A model generated the notes under the pieces. That model ran no database searches. It was not told the DNA's origin and saw only the letters and a program-made list of their open reading frames with translations. Positions 10,441-21,545 of a DNA stretch of 64,000 nucleotides are shown here, in pieces. This DNA comes from Berghia stephanieae (lineage: Eukaryota; Mollusca; Gastropoda; Nudibranchia; Aeolidiidae). Position 1 is the stretch's first letter. Every line of letters begins with the position of its first letter. The stretch spans positions 142,948,051-143,012,050 of the forward strand of contig CM067442.1 in the NCBI GenBank assembly GCA_034508935.3, in the 5' to 3' direction. A program made the position numbers and the translations under genes.

Positions 10441-10794
10441 AAGTTTTAAAAGTATATTTGTTACTAAGTTTTACATCAAGGGGTGGACGCGTAGACTTTG
10501 TTCATTTTGACCTGCTGAGTTCAAACATGTATTTATTTATGTTTAAGATCGGAGTGATATTTTTTATATTGGTGGGTTAAAAAGTTTGCTGTCTGGCAAA
10601 AAAAAAAAGAAAAGATGATCAAAGGAAATCCGCCTTCCGGTGGCGAGCCCAAATAATATTTAACGTCCAATATTTTGTTATCTCCTTCCGACATGGCATT
10701 TCTGACGGCCGACTCCTATCGTAGCCATCGTTAATATCTAGTAGAGCTCATGGAAACAAGTAATTCATTGGTTGAACTATTGAATATAAATTAA
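10441..10794. other. No gene seen
   Basis: Unique-looking AT-rich sequence. No exon or repeat recognised. Confidence 0.5.
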
Positions 10795-11096
10795 ATTGAG
10801 CTTTATATAGCGCAATATCCACTAAATGTGCTCAAAGCGCTTTACAAGGGGTCCCTGGTCAACAGCAACATTTAACATGTAGTACGGGACATGACGCCTG
10901 TTAGGCGATATTCCAATTTTTCGGGCAAAGACAACGCTGTTAACGGCCAGGTACTCATTTTACACCTGAGTACGGTGAGATAATGTGAGTAAAGAGTCTT
11001 TTCCAAGGACTCAACTATGCGCCGAACGCGAGGCTCGAACCCAGGACCTTCCGACCTGAAAGCGAGTGTCATACCACAAGACCACATAGCCGCACA
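10795..11096 (-). mobile_element. SINE family A, full length
   Basis: Head at 11,096 (minus GTGCGGCTATGTGGTCTTGT), body with CGTTAACAGCGTTGTC, tail TGCGCTATATAAAGCTCAAT at 10,795. Confidence 0.87.
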
Positions 11097-11188
11097 ATAC
11101 AATTTTTTGTAGCAAACGACTGGCATTTTTGGTCAGTGTAAGGCTATAACTTTACGATAGCTACGGTCCCATATACATCTAACGTTTG

Positions 11189-11478
11189 TGCGGCTATGTG
11201 GTCTAGTGGTACGACACTAGCTTTCGGATCGAAAGGTCCTGGGTTCGAGCCTCGCTAGGCGCATAGTTGGAAAAGACTCTTTACTCACATTCTCTCACCG
11301 TAGTCAGGTGTAAAATGAATACCTGGCCGTCAACAGTGTTGTCTGTCGGGGGAAAAAAACCCCTGTAATATCGCCTAACAGGCGCCATGTCTCGTTCTAC
11401 ATGGTACGTGTTGCTATTGGTCAGGGACCCTTTGTAAAGCCCTTTGAGCACATTTAGTGGATATTGGTCTATATTTTT
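11189..11478 (+). mobile_element. SINE family A
   Basis: Head GTGCGGCTATGTGGTCTAGT, B box GGGTTCGAGCC, tail to about 11,478 where the terminal GCGCTATATAAA is altered. It lies 92 bp from an oppositely oriented copy (10,795-11,096). Confidence 0.85.
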
Positions 11479-11500
11479 TTTTTAAAGCTCTAGCTCTAGT

Positions 11501-11792
11501 TATAGGGAATGAGATTAGCGGAAGAGTAGCGTCCCTTGATTGGACGTCACCGGTGGAGAAGTTATTTGTAAACAAACCAACTACAAGCCAAGCGCTCCAA
11601 ATGAAAAAAAAATATTCATATTTCTGTACAAAAATGTATATCATAATCAACGTTATGCATTTTTGTACAGAAATATGAATAATACATTTTGTATTTGGAG
11701 CGCTTGGCTTGTAGATGGTTTGTTGACAAATAACTTCTCCACCGGTGACGTCCAATCAAGGGACGCTACTCTTCTGCTAAACTCATTCCCTT
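11501..11792. mobile_element. Foldback MITE family E, long palindrome
   Basis: Almost the whole 290 bp folds on itself. The left arm starts TATAGGGAATGAGATTAGCG and the right arm ends GCTAAACTCATTCCCT. Arms of about 130 bases are nearly complementary, including CCAAGCGCTCCAAAT and ATTTGGAGCGCTTGG. Copies at 16,417 and 62,505 share the outer 50 bp but have other centres. TA target. Confidence 0.85.
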
Positions 11793-11943
11793 TCCCGGCC
11801 AGTAAACCGTCAACGGTATTACCGGCCGTTTAAGTGTTAGGTATGTAGGCGGCAATAGCTCAATATGACCGTCTAGATCAGGGGAAGGGGAAATTATGAA
11901 TAAAGCATAGTGATGTTCATAAATAAATAAATTAATAATAAAT
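11793..11943. other. Spacer
   Basis: No feature recognised. Confidence 0.5.
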
Positions 11944-12139
11944 TAAGCTTTATATAGCGCGATATCCACTAAATGTGCCCAAAGCGCTTTACAAGGGGTC
12001 CCTGGTCAACAGCAACATTTAACATGTAGGACGGGACATGCCTTTTCCAAGGACTCAACTATGCGCCGAGCGCGAGGCTCGAACCCAGGACCTTCCGATC
12101 CGAAAGCAAGTGTCATACCACTAGACCACATAGCCGCAC
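11944..12139 (-). mobile_element. SINE family A with internal loss
   Basis: Head (12,139 end) and tail (11,944 end) are intact, but about 110 bases of the body are missing between the GGACATG and CCTTTTCC motifs. Confidence 0.85.
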
Positions 12140-12341
12140 ATATGCATATAAAACCGTGGAAAGGCTTAGTATAAGGTTGTGTAATAATACGTATGCATAC
12201 CTAGAATTGTATTGATAACCCACACAAACATGCAATTATTATTCTGTCGTAATCTAAATAACCACAATATAAAAAAATGTGTACAGAAAACTCTCACTGG
12301 ATATCAATGGATCGATTGTGTTGACTCTTAAAATTGTTTTA

Positions 12342-12520
12342 TAGATAGAATGAAGTTGACGTCATTCGGGTCTTTGCTATTGCTTTTTGCCATCCGCGTT
12401 TATGAGTAATTCTCAATAAACTGACTATATACGTTAAGGTTACACATCGTTTTGTGTGTTGGTTAGTTATATTTCTGGATGGCAATGTTGTGAGCTTATT
12501 AGCCAGGCGCATATTATCTA
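12342..12520 (-). mobile_element. MITE family D
   Basis: Reverse-oriented copy, TA-flanked, ends TAGATAGAATGAAG and GCATATTATCTA, with TTTTGCCATCCGCG and TGGATGGCAA inside. Confidence 0.7.
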
Positions 12521-12558
12521 TACTTTCTTCAAATTTGGGGTTATTTCGAATCTACCTA

Positions 12559-13081
12559 CTGGGTGGGATTCCTACCTCCCATAGTGGGCAGGGAGGTACT
12601 TATTGTGTCTTCTATCCCCCTATATCTGTTTTCCAACTTGCATTTTGTCTTTGTCTTGGAATGAGATTGCTTGGTTTTGTCCTGGCCCTGGTCGGGGTCC
12701 TGGCTGGGAGGGAAACAGTCGAATGCATAGTTATTGTTTTGGGAGATGATATTTTTTTCCTTGTAAATCATCTCTCTGTTATGTATTATTATATTTGTTC
12801 TAATTTATAATGTAAGCATTTGAATGTGTTCCTCTTATTGGGGGCCGTGCTTGTGTCCAGATGAGACTTATAGGGTGATCTCAAACTAAGTACATTGGTG
12901 GTATGCTCTTGGAATCTACATCTGATCCCTATTTGTTCCCAGTTCCCCTTTGTCTTACTTTTTCTTGGATGCTTTAATTATAATTCTAGAACTTTTTACT
13001 ATCCCATTTTCTTCCTTTTTACTGGCGCTGATATAACCTAAATGTGTTGCAAGCGCCGTAAAACCTCTAAAAACAAAAAAA
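12559..13081 (+). mobile_element. Retroposon family I, full length with target duplication
   Basis: Starts CTGGGTGGGATTCCTACCTC and ends with an A-rich tail (CCTCTAAAAACAAAAAAA). It is bounded by a perfect 12-bp duplication CGAATCTACCTA at 12,547-12,558 and 13,082-13,093. A 3' stem-loop (GGCGCT 13,024-13,029 with AGCGCC 13,052-13,057) precedes the tail. No clear pol III A and B boxes and no long conserved ORF, so it looks like a LINE-dependent non-autonomous retroposon. About 17 full or partial copies are in this window. Confidence 0.85.
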
Positions 13082-13093
13082 CGAATCTACCTA

Positions 13094-13461
13094 GGGTATA
13101 TTTGAAATAAAACGGTTCTGACACAACTAAAAAAAAGTGATTTGTCGGCGGACGATAGTCATGGTGCTCAATCGTGCTAATCCTCGGGTGTTTGTTTGAT
13201 TTTACGTTCATTTGAGACAGAAGTAAATAAAATATAAAACAAAATATAATTATAATATGCATATTAGATTACCAACTGACCGAATTTGTTGTGATCAGGA
13301 CAGCAAATAGTTCAATATGGGAATGAGACCGTAATGACTAGATTCAGATTCTCCTCACAGCCAATCTCACGTTCTTTTCAGACAAAAACAAATAGTTTTC
13401 TTATTTGGCCAGAATTTTTTTTAACATTAAGTAGACCTATCTGGTTTTTCCAGATATTCAA
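13094..13461. other. No gene seen
   Basis: AT-rich, nothing recognised. Confidence 0.5.
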
Positions 13462-13770
13462 TTAAAGTGCGGCTTTGTTGGTCCTTTGGTCTGACATAAG
13501 CCTTCTTGACATATATATGTCTATGGCCTAGTCTCACTATGACCGGGCGCAAAATTAACAACATTGGAGAAGGCTCTTTACTCGTGTTCTCTCTCACTGC
13601 ACTCAGGTGAAAATGAGTATATTGCCTTTAATGCCCTAAATCTGTCAAGATTGAATATAAAATCGCTCTACAGACGTCACCTTCAGCTTGTCAAATATTT
13701 AAACTGGAGACTTCTTTATAGACTCGGGTTGTTCAAAATGTTTTACAAGTTATTGGTCAGGCGAATTTAA
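13462..13770 (+). mobile_element. Diverged SINE A-like copy
   Basis: Keeps the order of SINE A landmarks (GTGCGGCTTTGTTGGTCC, GGAGAAGGCTCTTTACTCG, CAGGTGAAAATGAGTAT, AATCGCTCTACAGACGTC) but is strongly diverged. A better copy of the same subfamily lies at 15,927. Confidence 0.6.
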
Positions 13771-14125
13771 TTTTTATCTATATTTGAAGCAAAAAGATTC
13801 TAGCCAAAATCATAATATAATATTTTTTTTCCGATGTGCGACATTTACCATTAATCTTGGAGTGAGTTTCAACGTTCTTTTCCTTTCTCCTCCTCCTCCG
13901 CAGTGTATGCTTTTTTTATATTATTTCGCCATTATGTAGTGGTCAAGTGTCCAGTTCACTTTAATCTTAATTCTAGGGTTACGAGTTCAAACCTCGGAAA
14001 GGCCTATGGAAACAGTTTTTCACTTGTGATATTGTAGACGGACCTACAATTTGGATTGGCCAAACCCCCCCCCCCCCCATTTTTCCCCGGCCCTTTAAGT
14101 GTTAGACCATTATTCTTATCCTTAT
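13771..14125. other. No gene; C run
   Basis: Contains a C run near 14,065-14,078. Nothing else recognised. Confidence 0.55.
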
Positions 14126-14340
14126 GGGGCAGCGTGGCTCAGTGGTACGGTCTTTGCTTCGTACCCGAAAGGTACCGAGTTCGATCACCCGTCGCTTTGT
14201 GTGGCCTCGTGCAAGTCACCTCGCCCTAGCTCACTTTGCGGCGCTGCTCTGCGGCTGACATCTGGGTTATTCCAGTCTTCCCTTGGAATAGACCATAAAG
14301 ACAAATGTCCCCATGAGGATGAATAAAAGGGATTTAAAAA
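14126..14340 (+). mobile_element. SINE family B, full length
   Basis: Head GGGGCAGCGTGGCTCAGTGG, B box GAGTTCGATCACCC, body end TTCCAGTCTTCCCTTGGAAT then GGATGAATAAAAGGGATTT and an A run. Confidence 0.83.
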
Positions 14341-15423
14341 AAAAAACAGAAAAAACATTGTGCGTATACATCAACCCTCCCCCCCCCCCCCACCCCACCC
14401 CAACAAAAAAAAAACATTAAAAAGTATGTTCAGCAACTAACGCATTTACACAATCTCTATCAGCGTAAACCTCTTTCTACATGAGACATCTCTTTGGTGA
14501 CAGCGCGGTGACCGAGAGAGACTTGTCAAGAAAAAAAACGAAGACGACAAACTCTGAGAATTGTCAGTTTGGCACTTTCATTACCAAATCAAAAAAAAAA
14601 ATTACATTAAAATAAAGCACATCCGTCAGATTGGTAGTTTTCAGATTTTCGCTTTTTACTCAAAATAACTCTGACACAAGCCAACCACTTACTACTTAAT
14701 TTTACTTGATAAGTAAACCTGGGAAATAACGTCTCCCAACCACGAAATCAAGATACTTTCTCAAGACTTTAGAATTAATAAGAACATGAAGATTTTTTTT
14801 TTTAGGATAAAATACATGCACAGTTTAAGTTAATCCTCCAAGGACAAGAGTGAATTTCTGTCAGAACACAATATGTAGGTATACCTTGCATTCATACCTT
14901 ATAAAGCGATTTAAGCATAATTTTATGTGGATAATGCGCTATATAAAATGCCAAGTTGGAGGGGTTTTTTTCAACTGCAAATTTAACCTAAAGAAGCCGG
15001 ACTTGTATATCTATTCTCTTGGGGGGGGGGGGGGGGCAGTGGGGGGGGGGGGGGGGAGGAGAGACCCAACAGTAATGCGGGTTTTAAGTAAAGGAGAATA
15101 ATAAAAGATTAATCAAATTTGGCATTTTCTTGACAAAACTGCCCGGCAGCCTAAATCCACAGCGGGCGTCAGATTTCAGTCTGTGGACAAGCCTGATCCC
15201 TCACTCTTTATTGACATCCCGGGTGAAGAGACCGGATTGCCGGATTGCCACTCTGTTGCCAAGGACACTCAAAACACCAAGGATAGTCCACTAAGTTCTT
15301 TCTCTTTAGTTCTTTTTACAAGGAATTGGATGGGAGGAGAGACGGCTACAAGTCTGATGTCAAACTGAAAATTGTGGTTTATTTGTTATTGTTGTCATGT
15401 AGCGTAGAGTAGAAGCATTTAAG
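14341..15423. other. No gene; C and G homopolymer runs
   Basis: A C run at about 14,381-14,400 and G runs at about 15,020-15,057. No exon-like segment or known repeat otherwise. Confidence 0.6.
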
Positions 15424-15710
15424 GCGGCTATTCGGTCTTGTGGTATGACACTCGCTTCGGATCGGAAGGTCCTGGGTTCGAGCCTCCCTCGGAACATTGT
15501 CCAGTTCTTGGAAAAGGCACTTTACTCACATTCTCTCACATTACTCAGATGTAAAATGAGTACCTGACCGTTAACAGCATTGTCTCTGTCCGAAAAAAAT
15601 TGTAATATCGCCTAACAGACGTCTTGTCTCGTCTTACATGCTAAGTGTTGCTGTTGACCAGGGACTCCATGAAAAGCGCTTTGAGAATGTTTAGTGGATA
15701 TTGCACTATA
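15424..15710 (+). mobile_element. SINE family A
   Basis: Near full length: head GCGGCTATTCGGTCTTGTGG, B box GGGTTCGAGCC, CGCCTAACAGACGTC, tail to TGCACTATATA. It runs directly into MITE D at 15,711. Confidence 0.85.
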
Positions 15711-15886
15711 TACATAGTATGCGCTTGGCTAAGAAGCTCACGGCATTGCCATCCGGAAGTATAACGGACCAACACACAAAAGAATGTGTAACCTTGAACG
15801 TTTATAGTCTGATAAATACAGTTAAGTGAGAATTACTCATAAACGCGATAACAAAGACTTGAGTGACGTCATCTTCATACCATCTA
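15711..15886 (+). mobile_element. MITE family D
   Basis: Starts TACATAGTATGCGCTTGG and ends CATACCATCTA, flanked by TA. Slightly shortened inside relative to the 9,223 copy. Inserted in or next to the end of SINE A. Confidence 0.7.
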
Positions 15887-15926
15887 TAAAAGATCAATTT
15901 ATGGCTGTTTTTCTAAATTTTCCATT

Positions 15927-16232
15927 AAAGTGTGGCTTTATGGTCCTGTGGTCTGACATACGCCTTCTTGTCATTTCTGTCTATGGCCCCAGTCTCACTT
16001 TGGCCGGAGCAAAATTAAAAGCATTGGAGAAGGCTCTTTACTCATGTTCTCTCACTGCACTCAGGTGAAAATGAGTATATGGCCTTTAATGCTCTAAATC
16101 TGTCAAAATTAAATATAAAATCGCTCTACAGACGTCGTGTCACATGCTACATGTGAAGTATTGTCGTTGGCTTAGTGCCCTTGTAAAGAGCTTTGAATTC
16201 GTTTAGTGGATATTGTGCATTATAATATTTTA
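15927..16232 (+). mobile_element. Diverged SINE A-like copy
   Basis: Same subfamily as 13,462: GTGTGGCTTTATGGTCCTGT, GGAGAAGGCTCTTTACTCAT, AATCGCTCTACAGACGTCG, GAGCTTTGAATTCGTTTAG. Confidence 0.62.
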
Positions 16233-16284
16233 AAAACCCATTTAGATTGCATTAATTAGCCAGCCTTTTTTTTTTTTTTTGAGT

Positions 16285-16370
16285 GTGTTAATCAGACTAT
16301 AAACGTTTAAGGTTACACATAGTTTTGTGTGTTGGTACGTTCTATCCGGTTGGCGGATCTTGTGAGTTTT
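16285..16370 (-). mobile_element. MITE D fragment
   Basis: Matches the inner half of family D in reverse (TATAAACGTTTAAGGTTACA, GTGTGTTGGTACGTTCTATC), without either terminus. Confidence 0.6.
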
Positions 16371-16416
16371 TTAAAACGAAAACGCATAGCATCAATTTTA
16401 CGTCATCATTCACGTA

Positions 16417-16636
16417 TATAGGGAATGAGATTAGCGGAAGAGTACCGTCCCTTGATTGGAAGTCACGAGCGGAAAAGTTATGAGAGAGAGAGAACGTCAT
16501 GTTGTTCGTGCGGCTTGAGACACTTCGCCGAAAGCGAGGTCGAGAGAGACGCGTGCGCAAAAACATTTTGACGTTCTCTCTGTAAAGTGACGTCCAATCA
16601 AGGGACGCTACTCTTCCGCTAATCCCATTCCCTATA
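16417..16636. mobile_element. MITE family E, short-centre copy
   Basis: Left end TATAGGGAATGAGATTAGCG, right end GACGCTACTCTTCCGCTAAT then CCCATTCCCTATA. The centre carries an inverted AGAGAACGTCA/TGACGTTCTCT pair instead of the one in the 11,501 copy. MITE D abuts its right end. Confidence 0.75.
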
Positions 16637-16822
16637 GATAGAATGCGCTTGGCCAAGGAGTTCAAAACATTGCCATCCGGAAGTATAACGGACCAACACA
16701 CAAACCCTGTGTAACCATGAACTTTTATAGTCTGGTTAATACAGTTTAGTGAGAACAACTCACAAACGCGGATGGCAAAAACAATAACAAAGTCCTGAGT
16801 GACGTCATCTGCATACTATCTA
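16635..16822 (+). mobile_element. MITE family D
   Basis: Full copy, TA-flanked. Its left TA coincides with the end of MITE E, so D inserted at the E boundary. Confidence 0.75.
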
Positions 16823-16860
16823 TAAGCATCATACTCACTGTTGATCGTAATATGGATTCT

Positions 16861-17189
16861 CTTCAATCCTAGAGATTTTTGCTACTTTTCAAAATTCGAC
16901 AAGAATATATTAAAAATGAGCATGTGCATAGCTATTTTTATTCAACTATCATTAACATGTAAACATTAAAAACATTAGCTTTGATAGTACGCCTATAATT
17001 TGTCTCAGAACAATGTAACTTACTTACTTATCCGAGCCAGCGACCACCTGAGCTCTCGCCTTTCAGTCTTGTGCCATGACGTAGAAGTTAGACGTCTTTT
17101 GTAGTTATAACAATGTAACAAATAGCCATGGGGTAAAAGTAACCCGGGTAAACTACGGATATAGTCGGTGTTAGGGTTTAGTGACTTAA
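16861..17189 (-). mobile_element. MITE family G interrupted by retroposon O
   Basis: Reverse copy of G (right end TTAGGGTTTAGTGACTTAA). It is interrupted at 17,020-17,108 by an 89-bp insert with an 11-bp target duplication. Confidence 0.7.
17020..17108 (-). mobile_element. Retroposon O, 3' end fragment with target duplication
   Basis: Flanked by AACAATGTAAC at 17,009-17,019 and 17,109-17,119. On the minus strand it reads ACAAAAGACGTCTAACTTC ... GCTCGGATAAGTAAGTAAG, with a (TAAG)n tail. A related copy is at 25,103-25,195. A 5'-truncated LINE or SINE end is likely. Confidence 0.7.
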
Positions 17190-17287
17190 TCATAAGATAA
17201 GCACGTTTTTACTGTCTTGCTGTGGACAAGTTAGAGTGTCATGCTCCTTTCAAGGACACTCAAAAGACCATGATTCAGGGTGTTCTT

Positions 17288-17288
<1 letters not shown>

Positions 17289-17347
<59 letters not shown>

Positions 17348-17395
17348 TATCTATCTATCTATCTATTCCTCTCTCTCTAACTATATCTATCTATC

Positions 17396-17454
<59 letters not shown>

Positions 17455-17510
17455 CTATCTTTCCTCTCTATCTATATCTATCTATCTCTCTCTATCTATC
17501 TATCTATCTA

Positions 17511-17550
<40 letters not shown>

Positions 17551-17600
17551 CTTATTTATCTATCTATCTATCTGTCTGTCTTTCCTTCTTTCTTTTTTTT
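17289..17600. repeat. CT and ATCT microsatellite
   Basis: Alternating (CT)n and (ATCT)n blocks. They give open frames of S, L, Y and I only, which are not genes. Confidence 0.95.
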
Positions 17601-18075
17601 TCTTTCACTCCGTTTCTTTTTTCTCTCTCCATGTTTTGAAGCAATCTGAAATGTTGCCCCTCACCAATAGAAACACATAATGAGACGGAATCAGGTAAAC
17701 AAAATCGAATTGCGCATGCCATCAAATAATTTTTTTAATCAGGCAAACAAGATATGTAAGTGTAAGGAAAGTCGGTAAAGAGAATTTCTTCCAATCATTA
17801 AATGAAAACATCAAAATTATTTGAGAGAGAGAAGAGGGTGGGGGGGGGGTATAACTCTTTCCTTTCCTTGAAATCCCAGGTTCGAGAGTTTTTGAAAAGT
17901 TGAAGGTCGTTTTAATCGATCAATATTTGAAAAACGAGTCGTTTTTTTTGTTGTTTTTTTTTTGCCAATTTTGTTTTGATGTATTGTTTGTTTGTTTGTT
18001 TGTTGTTCAGAGTACGGTAGCATAGGAAGAAATCATGGAGGGAGGGGGGGGGGGCTTTCAGAAGCCCTTGTCAAT
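17601..18075. other. No gene seen
   Basis: AT-rich, with T runs, a TTTG repeat near 17,986-18,004 and a G run at about 18,044-18,054. Confidence 0.5.
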
Positions 18076-18345
18076 ACAGCAGTTGTCTTTTGGTATAACA
18101 CCAAACCTTCAGACATGGATAGCCCTAGATCGGGTCCACTGATGTCGGTTTCATGTTGTCCTTGAAAAAGGCTCTATACTCACATTCTCTCACCGCATCC
18201 CTATGTTGTTGTTTTTTTTTTGGTTGTATATTTTGTTTTGTTTTGTTTTTGTTTTTGGGGTTTTTTTTAAATGTAATACAAGTAATTATAGTAGAATTTT
18301 TTCTATTTTGTTTTACCGCATTTAGTTGATATTGCTCATGATAAA
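18076..18345 (+). mobile_element. Very diverged SINE A-like remnant
   Basis: Only AAAGGCTCTATACTCACATT and TCTCTCACCG, and a possible tail near 18,316, can be matched. Low certainty. Confidence 0.35.
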
Positions 18346-18511
18346 CTCTTGATATTTTTGTCTTGTTTATTGTTATTGTAATCGGACCATAATGAAACTA
18401 AAAATCAAATTTTATCAGACTAGGAACCGTGGCCAACAAACTCTTCTTAAATAAAATAAAATAAGAGAGATACTCCCTAAGGAGTCAGCAGAAAGCTCCA
18501 AATTATACAGC

Positions 18512-18718
18512 CCTTTATTCATCGCATTGGGGAAATATGTCTCTATGGTCTATTCTAAGGGAAGACTGGAATAACCCAGGCGTCAGCCGCAGTGCAGTGC
18601 CGCAAATTGAGCTAAGGCGAGGTGACTTTCTCAAGGCCACACAGCGCAACGGCGGGTGATCGAACTCTGTACCTTCCGGCCGGGTACGAAGCAATGACCG
18701 TACCGCCGAGCCACGCTC
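18512..18718 (-). mobile_element. SINE family B
   Basis: Minus copy with head GCTCGGCGGTACGGTCATTG near 18,718, body CCTGGGTTATTCCAGTCTTC and 3' end near 18,512. Confidence 0.78.
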
Positions 18719-18867
18719 GATACCTTAATCTTGGTGAATACGATGCGATAGAAAGATACTGGGGGGCTGTGTATCTCACAATTCCTTGTCAAAACAAATG
18801 ACATCTCTTGGGACACAAGCAGGAAGTAGCTCCAAACCAATAAGAATGTAGAGTATGATAGAATGTG

Positions 18868-19087
<220 letters not shown>

Positions 19088-19093
19088 TTTCAC

Positions 19094-19330
19094 TTATTCC
19101 CGCTTTTGAATGTTGCCACAATGAATGTCACATCTACATGTATCTCGGTTCATAGCATCATCTTCCTCCAGGCCCAGTTCTTTCATATTCTCGTCTTGTA
19201 CCCTTATCAATCCATCTAGTCTTTGGGCGTTCCTTTTTTCTCTTTCCAATACTTTCTTTCCGTCGTATTCCCTCTCTCGTCTCTTAACATGTTCGAACCA
19301 TAATTTCAATCTAACTTCTATCATCTTTAT
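19094..19330 (-). mobile_element. LINE 3' end, RTE-like C-terminal tail
   Basis: The minus strand reads RLKLWFEHVKRREREYDGKK, then KELGLEEDDAMNRDT and CDIHCGN, the usual end of a LINE polyprotein. An (ATT)n tract follows as the tail. It is a different family from the one at 3,088. Clade uncertain. Confidence 0.65.
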
Positions 19331-19412
19331 TGATACTTTGGGAATATCTCCCTATAAAGTGGATCTGTAAGAAACTGTTATAAAATGCTTTCATGGCGTC
19401 GTCTTATTTCCC

Positions 19413-19939
19413 CTAACCCTCTCCTTACCACCTACATCAATATCGTCAAAATCATTACGACTCAATATACATTTTTTTTCTTATTCAGATTTATTTTGTA
19501 CATCACAATGATCTTTGTTTAAAAGAACATAAAGTTGCTTTGAATAGGGATTGTTTGAGTTTAAAAAATTAATTTTTCTGCAGGGTAAGCCTTCCAATAG
19601 GATTCAGTAGTCTGATGTCACGTCCGCCCAGCGCGAGTAGCTTGGTTCTATAACAAAGAATATCTGTACTTTTTATTCTTCATGCTGGCTAGAACTTTTT
19701 CATATGTCATGTGATTAGAATGTATAAAAGTCAAAACATGATTAGATTTATAATGTTTTTCTCCTCTGGATACGCTTTATGCTCGTCGGAGAAATATTCC
19801 ATAAGGGCGTCCACCACATTGTTCCGATAGTTTAGAACCAGTTACTAAGTTACTATGCGTCATTACGAGGGAAATGACGTCACGACTGTTGAAGCGTATT
19901 TGGGAAAATAATGAAAATGGTCGGTAAAGAGAGAGTTTA
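19413..19939 (+). mobile_element. MITE family H split by MITE F
   Basis: The left half (CTAACCCTCTCCTTACCACC) and right half (TTGGGAAAATAATGAAAATG ending near 19,939) match the H copies at 4,005 and 46,334. MITE F occupies 19,592-19,903. Confidence 0.68.
19592..19903 (+). mobile_element. MITE family F nested in H
   Basis: Third full copy: AATAGGATTCAGTAGTCTGA at the left and GACTGTTGAAGCGTATTT at the right. Confidence 0.7.
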
Positions 19940-20071
19940 CCTGATTAGATCGTTTATCAATATCGATTGATTGAAATAACCCTCAACGTTACAAAAATTC
20001 TCAAAGTTTAGACTTCAAAGAAGTCTTCGATTCTCTATAAAGAAGACTCAAAAGTGAAAGTTTTTGTCAAG

Positions 20072-20185
20072 TCGTGGGCCATATGAGTCGATTGAGATTT
20101 GATGTAAAAGGTCCTGGGTTCGAGTCCCGAGTAGAGCATAATTGAGTCCTTGAAAAGGGCTCGTTATTCACATTCTCCCATGCTG
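20072..20185 (+). mobile_element. SINE A head fragment
   Basis: Keeps the B box AAGGTCCTGGGTTCGAGTCC and the following TTGAGTCCTTGAAAAGGGCT, then stops. The tail is absent. Confidence 0.6.
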
Positions 20186-20362
20186 TGACGATAAACTGAA
20201 GCTGCCCCAAGAGATTCATAAAGACTCCAACAAGCTACTCGTGGCATTAATTGAATTTGGAAGTGTGTATGTTTTGTGTTGGTACCAGTAAATAAGTGCG
20301 TAAACTTTCGAACATTATAAACCGACGTGCACATATTTGCAGATCTGATAACCCAATTCATT

Positions 20363-20452
20363 ATGGGCTCATCATTGTTGTAGTGGAAATATTTAAAAAA
20401 ATGACGCAGAATATTGTCCATTACAACAATGTTAATCTAGGCCCATATGTAG
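20363..20452. mobile_element. MITE family N, uninterrupted
   Basis: About 90-bp foldback with ends TATGGGCTCATCATTGTTG and AACAATGTTAATCTAGGCCC. It provides the empty site for the LINE inserted in the 3,029 copy. Confidence 0.65.
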
Positions 20453-20462
20453 GTTCGGATGT

Positions 20463-20505
20463 CAAACATGCATATTATTATTTATTATTATTATTATTAT
20501 TATTA

Positions 20506-20582
<77 letters not shown>

Positions 20583-20603
20583 TATTATCATTATTATTAT
20601 TAT

Positions 20604-20671
<68 letters not shown>

Positions 20672-20729
20672 TGTATGTATGTATGTATGTATGTATTATT
20701 ATTATTATCATTATTATTATTATTATTAT

Positions 20730-20827
<98 letters not shown>

Positions 20828-20855
20828 CGAGTAGTAGTAGTAGTATTATTATTAC

Positions 20856-20914
<59 letters not shown>

Positions 20915-20918
20915 TATA

Positions 20919-20964
<46 letters not shown>

Positions 20965-21011
20965 TTATTATTATTATTATTATTATTATTATCAAAGTTA
21001 TTATCATCACC

Positions 21012-21077
<66 letters not shown>

Positions 21078-21152
21078 CGTCATCATCATCATCATCATAA
21101 TCATCATCATCATCATCATCATTCATCATCATCATCATTATTAGTATTATTA

Positions 21153-21208
<56 letters not shown>

Positions 21209-21262
21209 TTATTATTATTATTATTATCATCATTATCATCATCAGGATCATCATCATATTAT
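20463..21262. repeat. 800-bp compound trinucleotide microsatellite
   Basis: Blocks of (ATT)n, (AGT)n, (ATGT)n and (ATC)n follow one another with sharp borders. All frames stay open and give homopolymeric peptides; these are not proteins. Confidence 0.97.
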
Positions 21263-21304
21263 TTCTGTAACCTCATTATACGCCGACAGCACTGTTTTTG
21301 TTAT

Positions 21305-21305
21305 T

Positions 21306-21388
<83 letters not shown>

Positions 21389-21504
21389 TAATGGATGTAT
21401 AGATAAATAGATAGATAGATAGATACCAAAAAAGATGCGATATCCCTGTTAATTATGATGCTATTTTCAAGAGAGATTCCATAAGCCCCCCCCCCCCTCC
21501 CCTC

Positions 21505-21543
<39 letters not shown>
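21305..21543. repeat. GATA repeat, C run and CA repeat
   Basis: (GATA)n at about 21,305-21,425, a C-rich run at about 21,486-21,506 and (CA)n at about 21,508-21,543. Confidence 0.93.

Positions 21544-21545
<2 letters not shown>

Noticed and set aside
11414-11833. Protein-coding frames on both strands of the MITE E palindrome
   Set aside because: They are mirror images produced by the inverted arms and contain no independent coding signal.
12559-13081. Helitron origin for family I because of a hairpin near one end
   Set aside because: Perfect 12-13 bp target duplications, A-rich tails and 5'-truncated copies fit retroposition, not Helitrons.
16342-16758. 138-codon minus frame
   Set aside because: It runs across the borders of MITEs E and D, so it is an accidental join of repeats.
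20459-21144. Homopolymer-rich open frames in microsatellites (also at 17.2-17.6, 18.8-19.1 and 22.2-22.6 kb)
   Set aside because: They consist only of poly-S, V, I, L or Y encoded by trinucleotide or dinucleotide repeats.
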